A stretch of 64,000 nucleotides of DNA, from NCBI GenBank assembly GCA_028564925.1, contig CM053030.1, forward strand, positions 271,682,492 through 271,746,491, written 5' to 3'. The stretch is from Lithobates sylvaticus (taxonomy: Eukaryota; Chordata; Amphibia; Anura; Ranidae). The translations under genes were made by a program, and so were the position numbers. Of this stretch, positions 45,401 through 56,388 are shown in pieces. The notes beneath the pieces were generated by a model. The model had not been told where the DNA came from and made no database searches. It saw only the letters and a program-made list of their open reading frames with translations. The stretch's first letter is position 1; each line of letters starts with the position of its first letter.

Positions 45401-47060
45401 CAGTATACTTCAAACCGATTTGCTGTATAGTGCAATGGCAACCTCTTAGCCTGGTTGCAATGGTCCTGCTGTACTTTTTTTTTTTCTCGTATAGTCATGT
45501 GTATGTGTCTAATTTGTCACCGAGCTTGCTTGATGCTTGTTGGCTGGAGACCTTTTTCCCAAAAACTCTATTGGGGTATGCCTTTCTTGCTGGATTTGCA
45601 TTTGAGATCTAACTTTGGCTTTTTTTTGCTGCTGTTGAGGGTATGGCTTGAGATGTGGGTGTTTGTAGATGCTGTGTTACACTTTGATGTTGACATGTTT
45701 TTTGGTTTGCATTCTTGCATCATGTGGATGTGGGGTGGATGTATACGTAATGGTTATGCGACATGTCACTGCGCCTTTTGCCATGTGTGATCTGCCATGG
45801 ATGGCTTTATCTATCCGTCCATTTGTTTAGGGGCAGAGTTTTGGTGTTGGGGGTGCCCGCGTGGATGTGTGTGGTTGCACCGCCCTGTGCACCTCCTCAC
45901 TTCCTGTTGACACCTGCCCAATCATTTAAGATGCGATTGCGCTCACGTGACCGGGTTCCTTTTGGTGCCATATTCGCACCGACACGCTCCCCTCTGTTAT
46001 CCCCATATCCTATTAGAAGAGGGGACGTACATGGCCACATGACCACGATCACATGACCCACGATCATGTGACACTGCTATACACCACATGACTTGACTTT
46101 TTGGCACCATATTCGCGCCGTCACGCCTAACCCCCCTTCGTTACTCCCATGCCCCTATATAAGAAGGAATGCATATAGGTTTGGGCCACAAACCGAGAGG
46201 AAAGCCGCGCACACTGGTGCAGTGTCGAAGGGTAAGTCATACTTTTGATTAGCTACTCTAGCATGCCACTATGTGACATCTCTTTTTAATTGGACATTTA
46301 TTCCACTTATATAACTGCTTTTGTTATAGGGACACATTTTTCCCCTGCTTATGCGGCAACACTGGTTTGAGCCCTTACAAAAGGTCTCCCCCTGTGGGAT
46401 AAGTGCATTATTTACATATTCAGGTGGGTCCTCACGTCTTCCGTTTTGTCTTTTTCTTATCAGCTGTGCCTGCATTTAGGCATCTTTTTTATATATATGC
46501 TAAGTACGTAATGGGTTGCTATACCACCTCTCGCTTAGACATTCCACCAGTCTCTATACTTAAGGGGATTGTGTAATCACCCAATTAATACATTGGCTAT
46601 TTCTTGGAACTATCGGTTAGTATCACTTATACATACCTTTTGTATCTTTTTTGTACTCTATATATACCCTGTTTAAGGGGTTAATATCTAACTATGTGTG
46701 ATCTATAATCTAATATTTCTACATGATTGTTATATATCAGGTAACAGCTATTCTAGTACAAACCGCTTTGATTTGAGGATTTTTTTATAGCAGCAGCCTA
46801 GTCCATAATGCATATATTTTTGTTTTATCTAGTGGTACCTATCATAAACCACATGATATGTGGGTATTTCTTTACTACACAGATACATATGAAACTTAAA
46901 ATTTCGTCTTTCAGGTTGTCTGTTAGTTTTGTGAGGTTCTCCCATACCCTGAGCCACAAGTTCACCAGGCAAGCTTATATGTTGTTATGTCTATATGTAA
47001 TTGATCTTTGTGTATATGTACTCCTTCTGGAGAAATGCTGTAACAACTATAGCTATACTT
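45401..47060 (+). other. Possible Penelope-type terminal region with promoter-like TATATAAG
   Basis: The interval has no coding frame I recognise. It has GGTGCCATATTCGCACCG and GGCACCATATTCGCGCCG as a repeated phrase (45973 and 46103), then CCCCTATATAAGAAGG near 46151, which could serve as a TATA box. This arrangement resembles the promoter-bearing terminal repeats of Penelope elements, in the orientation opposite to copy C. The assignment is inference. Confidence 0.35.
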
Positions 47061-48045
47061 ACATACAGTGCAGAATTGTCCTAATTCAGTTACATTAGAG
47101 GGTTTTCGAGCATGAACGGCCTTTTTAAGGTCATACCACAACATCTCAATAGGATTCAGGTCAGGACTTTGGCTAGGCCACTCAAAGTCTTCATTTTGTT
47201 TTTCTTCAGCCATTCGGTGGTGGACTTGCTGGTGTGTTTAGGATCATTGTCCTGCTGCAGAACCCAAGTTCGTTTCAGCTTGAGTACACGAACAGATGGT
47301 TGGACATTCTCCTTCAGGATCTCTTGGTAGACAGCAGAATTCATAGTTCCATTTATCACGGCAAGTCTTCCAGTCCTGAAGCAGCAAAACAGCCCCAGAC
47401 CATCAACACTACCACCACCATATTTTACTGTTGGTATAATGTTCTTTTTCTGAAATGCAGTGTTCCTTCTACGCCAGATATACTTGGACACACACCTTCC
47501 AAAGAGTTCCACTTTTGTCTCATCGGTCCACAGAATGTTGTCCCAAAAGTCTTGGGGATCATCAAGATGTGTTGTGGAGAAATTGAGACAAGCTTTGATG
47601 TTCTTTTTGCTCAGCAGTGGTTTTCTCCTTGGAACTCTGCCATGCAGGCCATTTTTGCCCAGACTTTTCCTGATGGTGGAGGCATGAACGCTGACCTTAA
47701 CTGAGGCAAGTGAGGCCTGCAGTTCCTTGGACGTTGTTGTGGGGTCTTTGTGACCTCTTGGATGAGTCGTCGCTGCGCTCTTGGGGTAATTTTGGGCGGC
47801 CGGCCACTCTGGGAAGGTTCACCACTGTTCCATGTCTTCGCCATTTGTGGATAATGGCTCTCACTGTGGTTCGCTGGATTCCCAAAGCTTTAGAAATGGC
47901 TTTATAACCCTTTCCAGACTGATAGATCTCAATTACTTTCTTTCTCAATTGTTCCTGAATTTCTTTGGGTCTCGGCATGATGTGTAGCTTTTAAGGATCT
48001 TCTGGTGGACCTTACTGTGTCAAGCAGCTCCTATTTAAGTGATGC
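47060..48045 (-). mobile_element. Tc1-like transposon, truncated at both ends
   Basis: From GCAGAATTGTCCTAATTCAG (47070) to AGCTCCTATTTAAGTGATG the sequence matches the Tc1 family whose other copy starts at 63496; the overlap (47070-47260 and 63826-64000) is almost identical. Neither inverted terminus is present. It lies within Penelope-like terminal sequence. Confidence 0.85.
47070..47978 (-). pseudogene. Tc1 transposase, frameshifted
   Basis: MPRPKEIQEQLRKKVIEIYQ starts at 47978; KAISKALGIQRTTVRAIIHK is the first helix-turn-helix, and GRPPKITPRAQRRLIQEV follows in another frame. Downstream, QQDNDPKHTSKSTTEWL keeps the second catalytic Asp and [20 protein letters not shown] keeps Glu. At least three frame changes. 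The last 30 or so residues are missing because the element is truncated on the left. Confidence 0.88.
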
Positions 48046-48121
48046 CTATATATACTACATTAAATACTTATATTTGTCCTTTTTTGTTTTTAAATATACC
48101 AGCACCTACCCAGTATCTGTC

Positions 48122-48151
48122 CTGAGGAAGCTAATATCTTAGTAAAACGCG
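48122..48151 (+). ncRNA. Hammerhead-ribozyme-like motif (candidate, degenerate)
   Basis: CTGAGGA (48122-48128) matches the CUGANGA core box. GCTAA (48130-48134), a four-base loop and TTAGT (48139-48143) can form stem II. The next core box should be GAAA but reads AAAA (48144-48147), followed by CGCG. Penelope-like terminal regions are known to carry hammerheads with very short stem III. Here the changed core G suggests it is no longer active. Confidence 0.4.
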
Positions 48152-48409
48152 TTGATTAGAATGTTTTTGGAGGCATTACTGGATCAGAAATTTTTCTCTC
48201 ACTTTGGTACATTATCAAATCTATTTTTGTACCCTGGATCCAGCCCTCTATAACTTAATTTTGGGTAACTGGTAACTATGTCTATACAGTGTTGTTTATA
48301 TGTTGTTTATATGTTTTTTAATTATGATGTAATAACATGTATACATTTTTATTGATTCTTCCTCTCATTATGTGCCCACAAAGTCCACTAATTTTTGACT
48401 TGTTCAATC

Positions 48410-48415
<6 letters not shown>
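48152..48415. other. Probable Penelope 3' end sequence
   Basis: AT-rich with GTTGTTTATATG repeated near 48290. No coding frames. The assignment rests on adjacency to the hammerhead-like motif. Confidence 0.3.

Positions 48416-48454
<39 letters not shown>
48416..48454. repeat. (AT)n microsatellite
   Basis: About 19 uninterrupted AT units. Confidence 0.95.
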
Positions 48455-48456
<2 letters not shown>

Positions 48457-48493
48457 TGATATTGGATGTTGGCATGGTGAGGGTCTTCCCGCC

Positions 48494-49060
48494 CTTAAAA
48501 TATAGTTCCTGACTGACTTGAATCACTCTAAAACGCATCTACCACTATAGCTAACATTCCCCATGTTACACTGTGTAGTTGGAGTGTGTCAGGACAAGTC
48601 TGATCATTGGAGGAGAGCAGGCTGGGTTCCCAGCATAGCTAGAGAACTGACCACAGTGTGTTTTCCTGCTTAGTGTGGTCAGTTTTTTAATAGAAAAGCA
48701 AGGTGGCGGTTAAAGAGGGAGCAGGTGGGCTAGCATTTTCTGTTTATGTGTATTTGCTAGAGAAAAACCCCTGCGTGGGAAATCCTATACGTTTTGAACT
48801 TTTCATTTGCTATTTTAATAGAAATAGGCTACCAGGCCCTCAAAATATATTTCCTGACTGACTTGAATCACTGGAAAATGCATCTACCACTAGAGCTAAT
48901 GTTCCCCCATGTTACACTGTGCAGTGGGGGTGTGTCAGGACAAGTCTGATCATTGGAGGAGAGCATGCTGAGTTCCTAGCATAGCTAGAGAACTGACCAC
49001 AGTGTGTTTCCCTGCTTAGTGTGGTCAGTTTTTAATAGAAAAGCAAGGTGACTAGCCAGA
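48494..49060 (+). repeat. Direct duplication, about 220-bp copies 343 bp apart
   Basis: The segment starting TTCCTGACTGACTTGAATCA occurs near 48507 and 48850; both go on through CAGGACAAGTCTGATCATTG and end ATAGAAAAGCAAGGTG. They differ by scattered substitutions and small indels. The spacer between them is not repeated. Confidence 0.85.
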
Positions 49061-49064
49061 ACTC

Positions 49065-49466
49065 CAGGGATTTCACACAAAGAAAGCAATACAAAGAGAA
49101 CAGGATACTTTCTCATACAAGTACATGGTACAGCAGACACATATCAGGAATACGAAGTGTTAGGGTAACAAACGCTTTAACTTTTTTCCACTTTGATTCA
49201 CTAATGAAAATGGGTGAATGGTTGAAATATTAAAATGTCCAAATGTCCACTCTACCAGTTCACTGGAAGTAGGTGCAGCATCCGCACCTAAGGTCTCATC
49301 CTTTCCAGAGTGTCAATCATCTTCCTGCAATCAAGCATTTTCACTCCATTATAAATGTAAATTCATACACAGTACCAAAATATAAATTATATAAATGCAG
49401 CGCTCAGCCAAACTATAAAAATTCTCAGCAAAATGAAAAAAATGATATATAAATAAATACTATATA
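49065..49466. other. No feature recognised
   Basis: AT-rich sequence up to the Tc1 terminus; no coding or repeat structure noted. Confidence 0.4.
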
Positions 49467-49842
49467 CAGTGCTTTGAAAAACTATTCATACCCCTTGAAA
49501 TTTTCCACATTTTGTCATGTTACAACCAAAAACGTAAATGTATTTTATTGAGACTTTATGTGACAGACCAACGCAAAGGGGCACATAATTGTGAAGTGGA
49601 AGGAAAATTATAAATGGTTTTCCACATCTTTTACAAATATGTGAAAAATGTGGCGTGCATTTGTATTCAGCCCCCCTTTACTCTGTTACCCCTAACTAAA
49701 ATCTAGTGGAACCAATTGCCTTCAGAAGTCACCTAATTAGTAAATAGAGTCCACCTTTGTGTAATTTATTCTCAGTATAAATACAGCTGCTCTGTGACGC
49801 CCCATGAGGTTTTTTAGAGAACCTTAGTGAACAAACAGCATC

Positions 49843-51290
49843 ATGAAGGCCAAGGAACACACCAGACAGGTCAGGGATACAGTTGTGGAGAAGTTTAAAG
49901 CAGGGTTAGGTTATAAAATAATATCCCAAGCTTTGAACATTTCACGGAGCACTGTTCAATTCATCATCCAAAAATGGAAAGAGTATGGCACAACTGCAAA
50001 CCTACCAACACATGGCCATCCACCTAAACTGACAGGCCGGGCAAGGAGAGCATTAATCAGAGAAGCAGCCTTAAAGTGGAAGTAAACCCTTCCAAATGAC
50101 TTTGGCCTACAGGTAAGCCTAGATTAAGGCTTACCTGTAGGTTAAATAAATATCTCCTAAACCTACATGATTTAGGAGATATTTAGCGATGAAAAGGCAT
50201 CGCTGTCTACGGCGCATGCGCCGTAGACAGCGGCGCGCAGGCGCACTGAGGGCGCACTAAGGATATGCCGATCTCGTGCGCATGCACGGGAGTGACTTCA
50301 TCGCCGCTCCAGCAAATGATAGCGCTGGAGTGGCGAGACCCGGAAGTCACTCTGGCCCTGGATGGCGGCGAAGAAGATTGAGGATAAGGACCGCTTCGGG
50401 GGCTTTGTTTTCAGGTAAGTCTTTCATAATGAGCTAGTATGCTATGCATACTAGCTCATTATGCCTTTGCCTTGCAGGGTGTCTTTTTTTTTTTTTTTTT
50501 TTAAGAGGCTTTACTTCCTCTTTAAGGCCCATGGTAACTCTGGAGGAGCTGCAGAGATCCACAGCTCAGGTGGGAGAATCTGTCCACAGGATAACTATTA
50601 GTCGTACACTCCACAAATCTGGCCTTTATGGATAAGTGGCAAGAAGAAAGCCTTTCTTGAAAGAAAGCCATAAGAAATCCCGTTTGCAGTTTGCGAGAAT
50701 CCATGTGTGGGACACAGTAATCATGATACCAGAATTTAATTTTTTGGCCTAAAAGCAAAACGCTATGTGTGGTAGAAAACTAACACTGCACATCACCCTG
50801 AACACACCATCCCCAATGTGAAACATGGTGGTGGCAGCATCATGTTGTGGAGATGCTTTTCTTCAGCAGGGACAGGAAGCTGGTCAGAGTTGATGGGAAG
50901 ATGGATGGAGCCAAATACAAGGCAATCTTATAAGAAAACCTGTTAAAATCTGCAAAAGACTTAACACTGGGGTGGAGGTTCAACTTCCAGCAGGACAACG
51001 ACCCTAAACTTACAGCGAGAGCTACAATGGAATGGTTTAGATCAAAGCATTTTCATGTGTTAGAATGGCCCAGTCAAAGTCCAGACCTAAATCCAATTGA
51101 GAATCTGTGGCAAGACTTAAAAATTGCTGTCCACAGATGCTCTCCATCCAATCTGACAGAGCTTGAGCTATTTTGCAAGGAAGAATGGGCAAAAATTTGC
51201 AAAGAGGTGCAATGCTGGTAGAGACATCCCCAAAAAGACTTATAGCTGCAATTGCGTGGTTCTACAAAGTACTGACTCAGGGGGGGGGCT
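49843..51290 (+). pseudogene. Tc1 transposase split by a MITE
   Basis: MKAKEHTRQVRDTVVEKFKA and SQALNISRSTVQFIIQKWKE form the first helix-turn-helix; HPPKLTGRARRALIREA the linker. Then a MITE interrupts (50075-50521). Downstream are [40 protein letters not shown], and [20 protein letters not shown] with the catalytic Glu. Several in-frame stops occur after the MITE, so decay preceded or followed insertion. Nonfunctional. Confidence 0.9.
50075..50521. mobile_element. TTAA-flanked MITE with hairpin (reference copy)
   Basis: TTAA lies at 50071-50074 and 50522-50525, inside the Tc1 transposase frame. Termini AGTGGAAGTAAAC and GCTTTACTTCCTCT are inverted. A GGTAAGCCT/AGGCTTACC stem (50112-50138) and a CCTAAACCTACATGATTTAGG stem are near the left, and the 17-bp-arm hairpin CATAATGAGCTAGTATG/CATACTAGCTCATTATG near the right (50425-50463). 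The middle is CpG-rich. It shares its plan with 1307-1715. Non-coding. Confidence 0.92.
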
Positions 51291-51520
51291 GAATACAAAT
51301 TCACGCCACACTTTTCACATATTTATTTGTAAAAATAAGTGAAAACCATTTATCATTTTCCTTCCACTTCATAATTATGTGCCACTTTGTGTTGGTCTAT
51401 TACATAAAATCCCAACAAAATACATTTACATTTTTGGTTGTAACATGACAAAATGTGGAAAATTGCAAGGGGTATGAATAATTTTTCAAGGCACTGTAGA
51501 CAATTATATATGTTCCTGCT

Positions 51521-54500
51521 CTATGGGAGGCACATAAAGCCTATATCCGGGGTATACTTATCTCGATCGGCGCTGCTAAGAAGCGAGAGAAGAAAGAGTA
51601 TAGAGAGGGGATAAGGAAAGAGATCAAGGACCTTGAACAAAAGCATAGGCAGGAAAGCACACAAAGCCAGGATACATTTCACAGACTTCTAAATAAAAGG
51701 GAGGAACTCAAAACCATTCTCGAAGAAGACTCAAGGAAATGGTTCTATAAAATAGCGGAAGAAAGACACCATTGGGGAAATAAATCAGGGAAGCACCTGG
51801 CAAGAATACTAAAAAAGAAACGAGAAATTAACTATATAGAGAAAATTCAAAATTCATCTGGTCAAATGCTCAACTCTTCCAAAGACATAGCCAATGAGTT
51901 CAGAATATACTACGAATCACTTTATAACGTTAAATCAAAGGAACAATATCACGAGGGGTCTTTTACTCAGCGTCAGGACTTCCTAAAAAATAGCTTGCTT
52001 AGTTCCCTATCTGACTCGGACAGTTTGAACATGGACAGACCCATATCTGAGGAAGAGATAGTTGAAGCTATACATTCTACCCCAACGGGCAAGAGCCCGG
52101 GACTGGATGGGTATACTATAACATACTATAAACGCTTTAAAGATATACTCGTCCCAAGATTGTGTCGATGTGAGAAGTGAAAGCAAAAAACCGCGCTACT
52201 CTAACACACACAAATGGTCACACAATTGGATGGGGGAGAGGAAAATACAAAAAATATAAATAAATTAATAAACAAATGAATGGATCAATGAATAAAACCT
52301 AAACCGGCTGCAGAATAGTGGGATAAACACACATGAAATATAGAAAAAGAAAAACTGCGCCAGGTGAGACTAAAACAACAATAATGAAAACCAATACACA
52401 TGAGTGATCTGTGTATCTGATTAGTAGTATTTGAGGTACTAATAACCTAAGAAATAGAGTCTGCACACAGATTCAAAAGGGCATAGGCAAACAGTAATGG
52501 TATATTCTCAGGTTATCAAAACATGAAGAACAAATATTCAACTAAAATTGTTAAAATATAAAACTGTGGACAATGGTAAATGTTATTTTTCAAAGTCTTT
52601 GTGAAAGATGAATAACAGGACAATGGATCAGAGTCCTCTTATGCGGTAGGTTCCACTACACCAATGTGCTCCACTTCTAATTAAAGTGCCACCACCAGTA
52701 AGTAGGCTCCTTACCAGATGTATAGAAAACAAAAGCACTCAGGTTTGAGCTTTAGCACAGGATTCCAAACATCAGGTATAGTTGCCCCTCAGACAGTATC
52801 CTCCAAGATCGGTATATTCAAACCAGAGCTCCAAAGCAGGGGGGAGGGAGAAGCACACTTCCAAATGTCAGGATGGACAGATAAAGCACTCAAAGGTGCA
52901 TCCAAAGGTCACCATGTAAATGACAAAGGCAGACCATAGCGTGATATTGTAAAGAACTAGAATGACTTTATTTAAAATCGGATATTACTCACATTCTTAT
53001 GAACAGAATAGGCAGTAAGAAATCCAACGATTATTTAAAAGGAGCGCCGGCCGGCATCCAATCAAACCCTTTCTCCTTGTAACACGAACGCGCAGTGACG
53101 TCACCACGTTCGTGTTACAAGGAGAAAGGGTTTGATTGGATGCCGGCCGGCGCTCCTTTTAAATAATCGTTGGATTTCTTACTGCCTATTCTGTTCATAA
53201 GAATGTGAGTAATATCCGATTTTAAATAAAGTCATTCTAGTTCTTTACAATATCACGCTATGGTCTGCCTTTGTCATTTACATGGTGACCTTTGGATGCA
53301 CCTTTGAGTGCTTTATCTGTCCATCCTGACATTTGGAAGTGTGCTTCTCCCTCCCCCCTGCTTTGGAGCTCTGGTTTGAATATACCGATCTTGGAGGATA
53401 CTGTCTGAGGGGCAACTATACCTGATGTTTGGAATCCTGTGCTAAAGCTCAAACCTGAGTGCTTTTGTTTTCTATACATCTGGTAAGGAGCCTACTTACT
53501 GGTGGTGGCACTTTAATTAGAAGTGGAGCACATTGGTGTAGTGGAACCTACCGCATAAGAGGACTCTGATCCATTGTCCTGTTATTCATCTTTCACAAAG
53601 ACTTTGAAAAATAACATTTACCATTGTCCACAGTTTTATATTTTAACAATTTTAGTGGAATATTTGTTCTTCATGTTTTGATAACCTGAGAATATACCAT
53701 TACTGTTTGCCTATGCCCTTTTGAATCTGTGTGCAGACTCTATTTCTTAGGTTATTAGTACCTCAAATACTACTAATCAGATACACAGATCACTCATGTG
53801 TATTGGTTTTCATTATTGTTGTTTTAGTCTCACCTGGCGCAGTTTTTCTTTTTCAAGATTGTGTCGATATTGGAACGGGCTGGGATCGGAGGGAGCGATG
53901 AGAACTGAAGCGCTTATGGCGTCCATTACAGTGATCTTAAAAGAAGGGAAAGACAGGACAATTTGCTCCAGTTACCGACCCATTGCCCTGCTCAATACCG
54001 ACACAAAACTGTTCGCCAAGGTTTTGGCGAACAGATTTAAGATCCACATGACAGAGTTGGTACATCCGGACCAAGTCGGGTTTATCCCGGGAAGAGAGGG
54101 GAGGGACAATGGGACTAGGGCCCTGTTGTTATTGCAAGCGGCTAGACAGGGAGAGGCCCCCAGTCTGCTCCTATCACTGGATGCCGAAAAGGCTTTTGAT
54201 AGGATCGACTGGGGGCACATGATTAACACACTAGAGGCCATGGGTGTCGGAAAGAAAATGATCAGCTGGGTAAAGGTCCTGTATGACTTCCCCCAGGCCA
54301 GGGTAAGGATCAATGGACTGTTATCACTACCACTGGTCATGAGAAATGGCACACGTCAGGGGTGCCCTCTTTCTCCCCTCCTGTTTGTGCTATCCCTCGA
54401 ACCGCTCTTATCCACCATCAGGAACACTATTGATATAAGGGGAATACAGGTCGGGGGGGAGGAACACAAGATGGCGGCGTACGCCGACGACGTACTTTTT

Positions 54501-56174
54501 TTTATTACTTATCCCAGGACTACTCTCCCCAACCTTCTCAGCACTCTGAAGTTGTATGGCTCTCTGTCCAATTTCAAAATTAATTTTACCAAGTCAGAGA
54601 TCCTAAATATAAATATTAAGCAAGTCGAAGCGGCTCGCCTCTTACAAGAGTTCCATTTCCCATGGAGGGCGGAAGTTAAATATCTGGGAGTCAAGCTATC
54701 GTCCACCTTAAGAAAAATTTATAAATTAAATTTTCCTCCTTTGTTGGATGAAGTTAAAGCAGAAATCAGAAGAATGACACCCTGCCCTCTGTCGTGGATG
54801 GGGAAAATAAACGCGGTCAAAATGGTTATAGTCCCAAAAGTAAACTATAAACTGCAGATGCTCCCACTCTCAGTGCCTCAAGCTTTCTTCAGAATCTTGA
54901 ATAGAATTATTTCTAAATTTATTTGGTCTAATAAGAAACCTCGCATATCCAGAAAGACACTATCTAAAGGAAAACATCAGGGAGGACTAGCCAGCCCTGA
55001 TTTCGAGAATTATTTCAGCGCCATAGTTATCTCTAGAGCAATGGATTGGTTAAAAGGGGGTAGCAACAAGAGATGGGTAAATATTGAGAACGCACTAAGC
55101 AACACGCAACTGGGTCACATTATCTGGAATCCCCCAAAATACAGGGAATTAGGGGATGGAGCACATGAAATCACACGGGTCACACTAAGAGAATGGGATA
55201 GAGTATACAGGAAAAATAAATGGGCTTACAACTCACCCCTAATATATTTAAAAGATAACATTTTTTTCACACCGGGATGAAGTAAAATATGGGGCAATTG
55301 GATTAAAAATGGGGAGGCACAGTTACGGGATATTATTAAGCTAGGCAAGATCGACACTTTTCACGATTTAAAAAATAATAGAGATCTCATGACGATTGAC
55401 GCATGGAGGTACTCGCAGCTCAAGCATTTTGTAGACAGTCTCCCACAGCCAATCCGAGATGGAGAGGAGTATACAGTTCTAGAGAAAATTTGCTTGCGAA
55501 CCTCAACCAGAAACAATATAACACGTATCTACAGGATGCTGACTCAGGATGATTCTGACTGGGTCCCTCCAGGCGTCAAGAGATGGGAAGGGGAAGTGGG
55601 AATTACTTGTAGTAAAGATAGAATGAATAGAATTTATCACTTAATGCACCGTTCAGGGTGGAACACTAAAACACTCAAAGTCAATTACAAATGCATCTCA
55701 GGTTGGTATCTAACCCCCGTGAAGCTCAGTAGGTTTCAAAAAGAGAAAATTGCGGAATGCTGGTGAGGTTGTGGGAGCATAGGAACGATGGCCCACATTT
55801 GGTGGGAATGTCCCAAGATTAAAAAATACTGGCGACATATCTTGGACTTAATTAAAACAATCACAGGGAAAACTATACCAGAGGACCCTTGGACCGTGCT
55901 GTTCCATGGGACTGATATACCCATGAGACAGTACAAGTCCTCAGTAATCCCGATACTCCTAAATGAAGCAAAAAACCTTATCGCAGGGCACTGGCGAGAC
56001 CTAGAGAGCCCGCGCATAGGAGAATGGATAATCAGAGTAAATCAACAGCAAAAAATAGAAAGCCCTGAAGTGCAAGGGACAGGAAGAGAGAGAGTGGAAG
56101 AGGGACGGGGGAAATGGGAGAGTTGGGAAATCTTTAAAGACTCATGGAGATTTGCTGAAGAAATCATGAAGTAG
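51521..56174 (+). pseudogene. L1 ORF2 C-terminal two thirds: intact reverse transcriptase, interrupted by an insertion
   Basis: The frame is open from the first base of the insert (LWEAHKAYIRG) to the nested insertion at 52169 and resumes in frame after it (53869). RT motifs: SSYRPIALLNTDTKLFAKVL, HPDQVGFIPGREGRDN, LLLSLDAEKAFDRIDW (motif A), RNGTRQGCPLSPLLFVLSLE, AAYADDVLFF (motif C, both Asp), VKYLGVKLS. The C-terminal segment has GCGSIGTMAHIWWECPKI. Only two nonsense codons are seen: TGA at 55278-55280 and TGA at 55764-55766. The endonuclease and ORF1 are absent through 5' truncation. Confidence 0.93.
52170..53853. mobile_element. Palindromic insertion of unknown family in the L1
   Basis: CAAGATTGTGTCGAT at 52155-52169 and 53854-53868 is a 15-bp target duplication. 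From 52343 to 53854 the sequence is an inverted repeat with arms of about 750 bp around a GTGACGTCAC centre (53095-53104). The outer 250 bp I compared base by base differ at one position (52552 region, A versus C), and a 73-codon frame in one arm is mirrored exactly in the other. The first 173 bp (52170-52342) have no partner. No transposase, RT or known terminal repeats. The duplication length fits target-primed reverse transcription rather than a DNA transposase. It may be a non-autonomous relative of Penelope elements. Confidence 0.85.
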
Positions 56175-56388
56175 GGCCGATAGTTTCGAAACACCCATAA
56201 CCAGGGGCTTCACCCATATGAGCGTTTTTGCAGGACAGGGACCGGGGGAGGGGGGGGGGAGAAAACGATAAATGCTTTTGTATATTTCCTTGTTACTTTT
56301 TGCATCTGTTCAGGATGTTATAATTTTGTATGCATTTCAAAACTTTAAATAAAGATTAAAAAAAAATATATATATATATGTTCCTGCT

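Larger units (their letters stand above)
49467..51496 (+). mobile_element. Tc1-like transposon with both termini
   Basis: CAGTGCTTTGAAAAACTATT (49467) and the inverse ending CAAGGCACTG (51496) lie between TA dinucleotides (49465-49466, 51497-51498). The terminal repeats continue inward (CACATTTTGTCATGTTACAA) for about 170 bp. Without the 447-bp MITE and one TTAA it is about 1.58 kb, the normal Tc1 length. The transposase is on the plus strand. Confidence 0.93.
51521..56372 (+). mobile_element. Young 5'-truncated L1
   Basis: TATATATGTTCCTGCT occurs at 51505-51520 and 56373-56388, a 16-bp target duplication. The insert starts within ORF2 and ends with a 3' UTR and AATAAAGATTAAAAAAAA. It holds the palindromic insertion 52170-53853. 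Without that insertion it is about 3.15 kb. It lies just 24 bp downstream of the Tc1. High coding integrity implies recent arrival. Confidence 0.93.

Noticed and set aside
52718-53479. Two identical 73-codon genes on opposite strands
   Set aside because: They are mirror images in the arms of the palindrome; identity reflects the inverted repeat, and the peptide has no recognisable domain.
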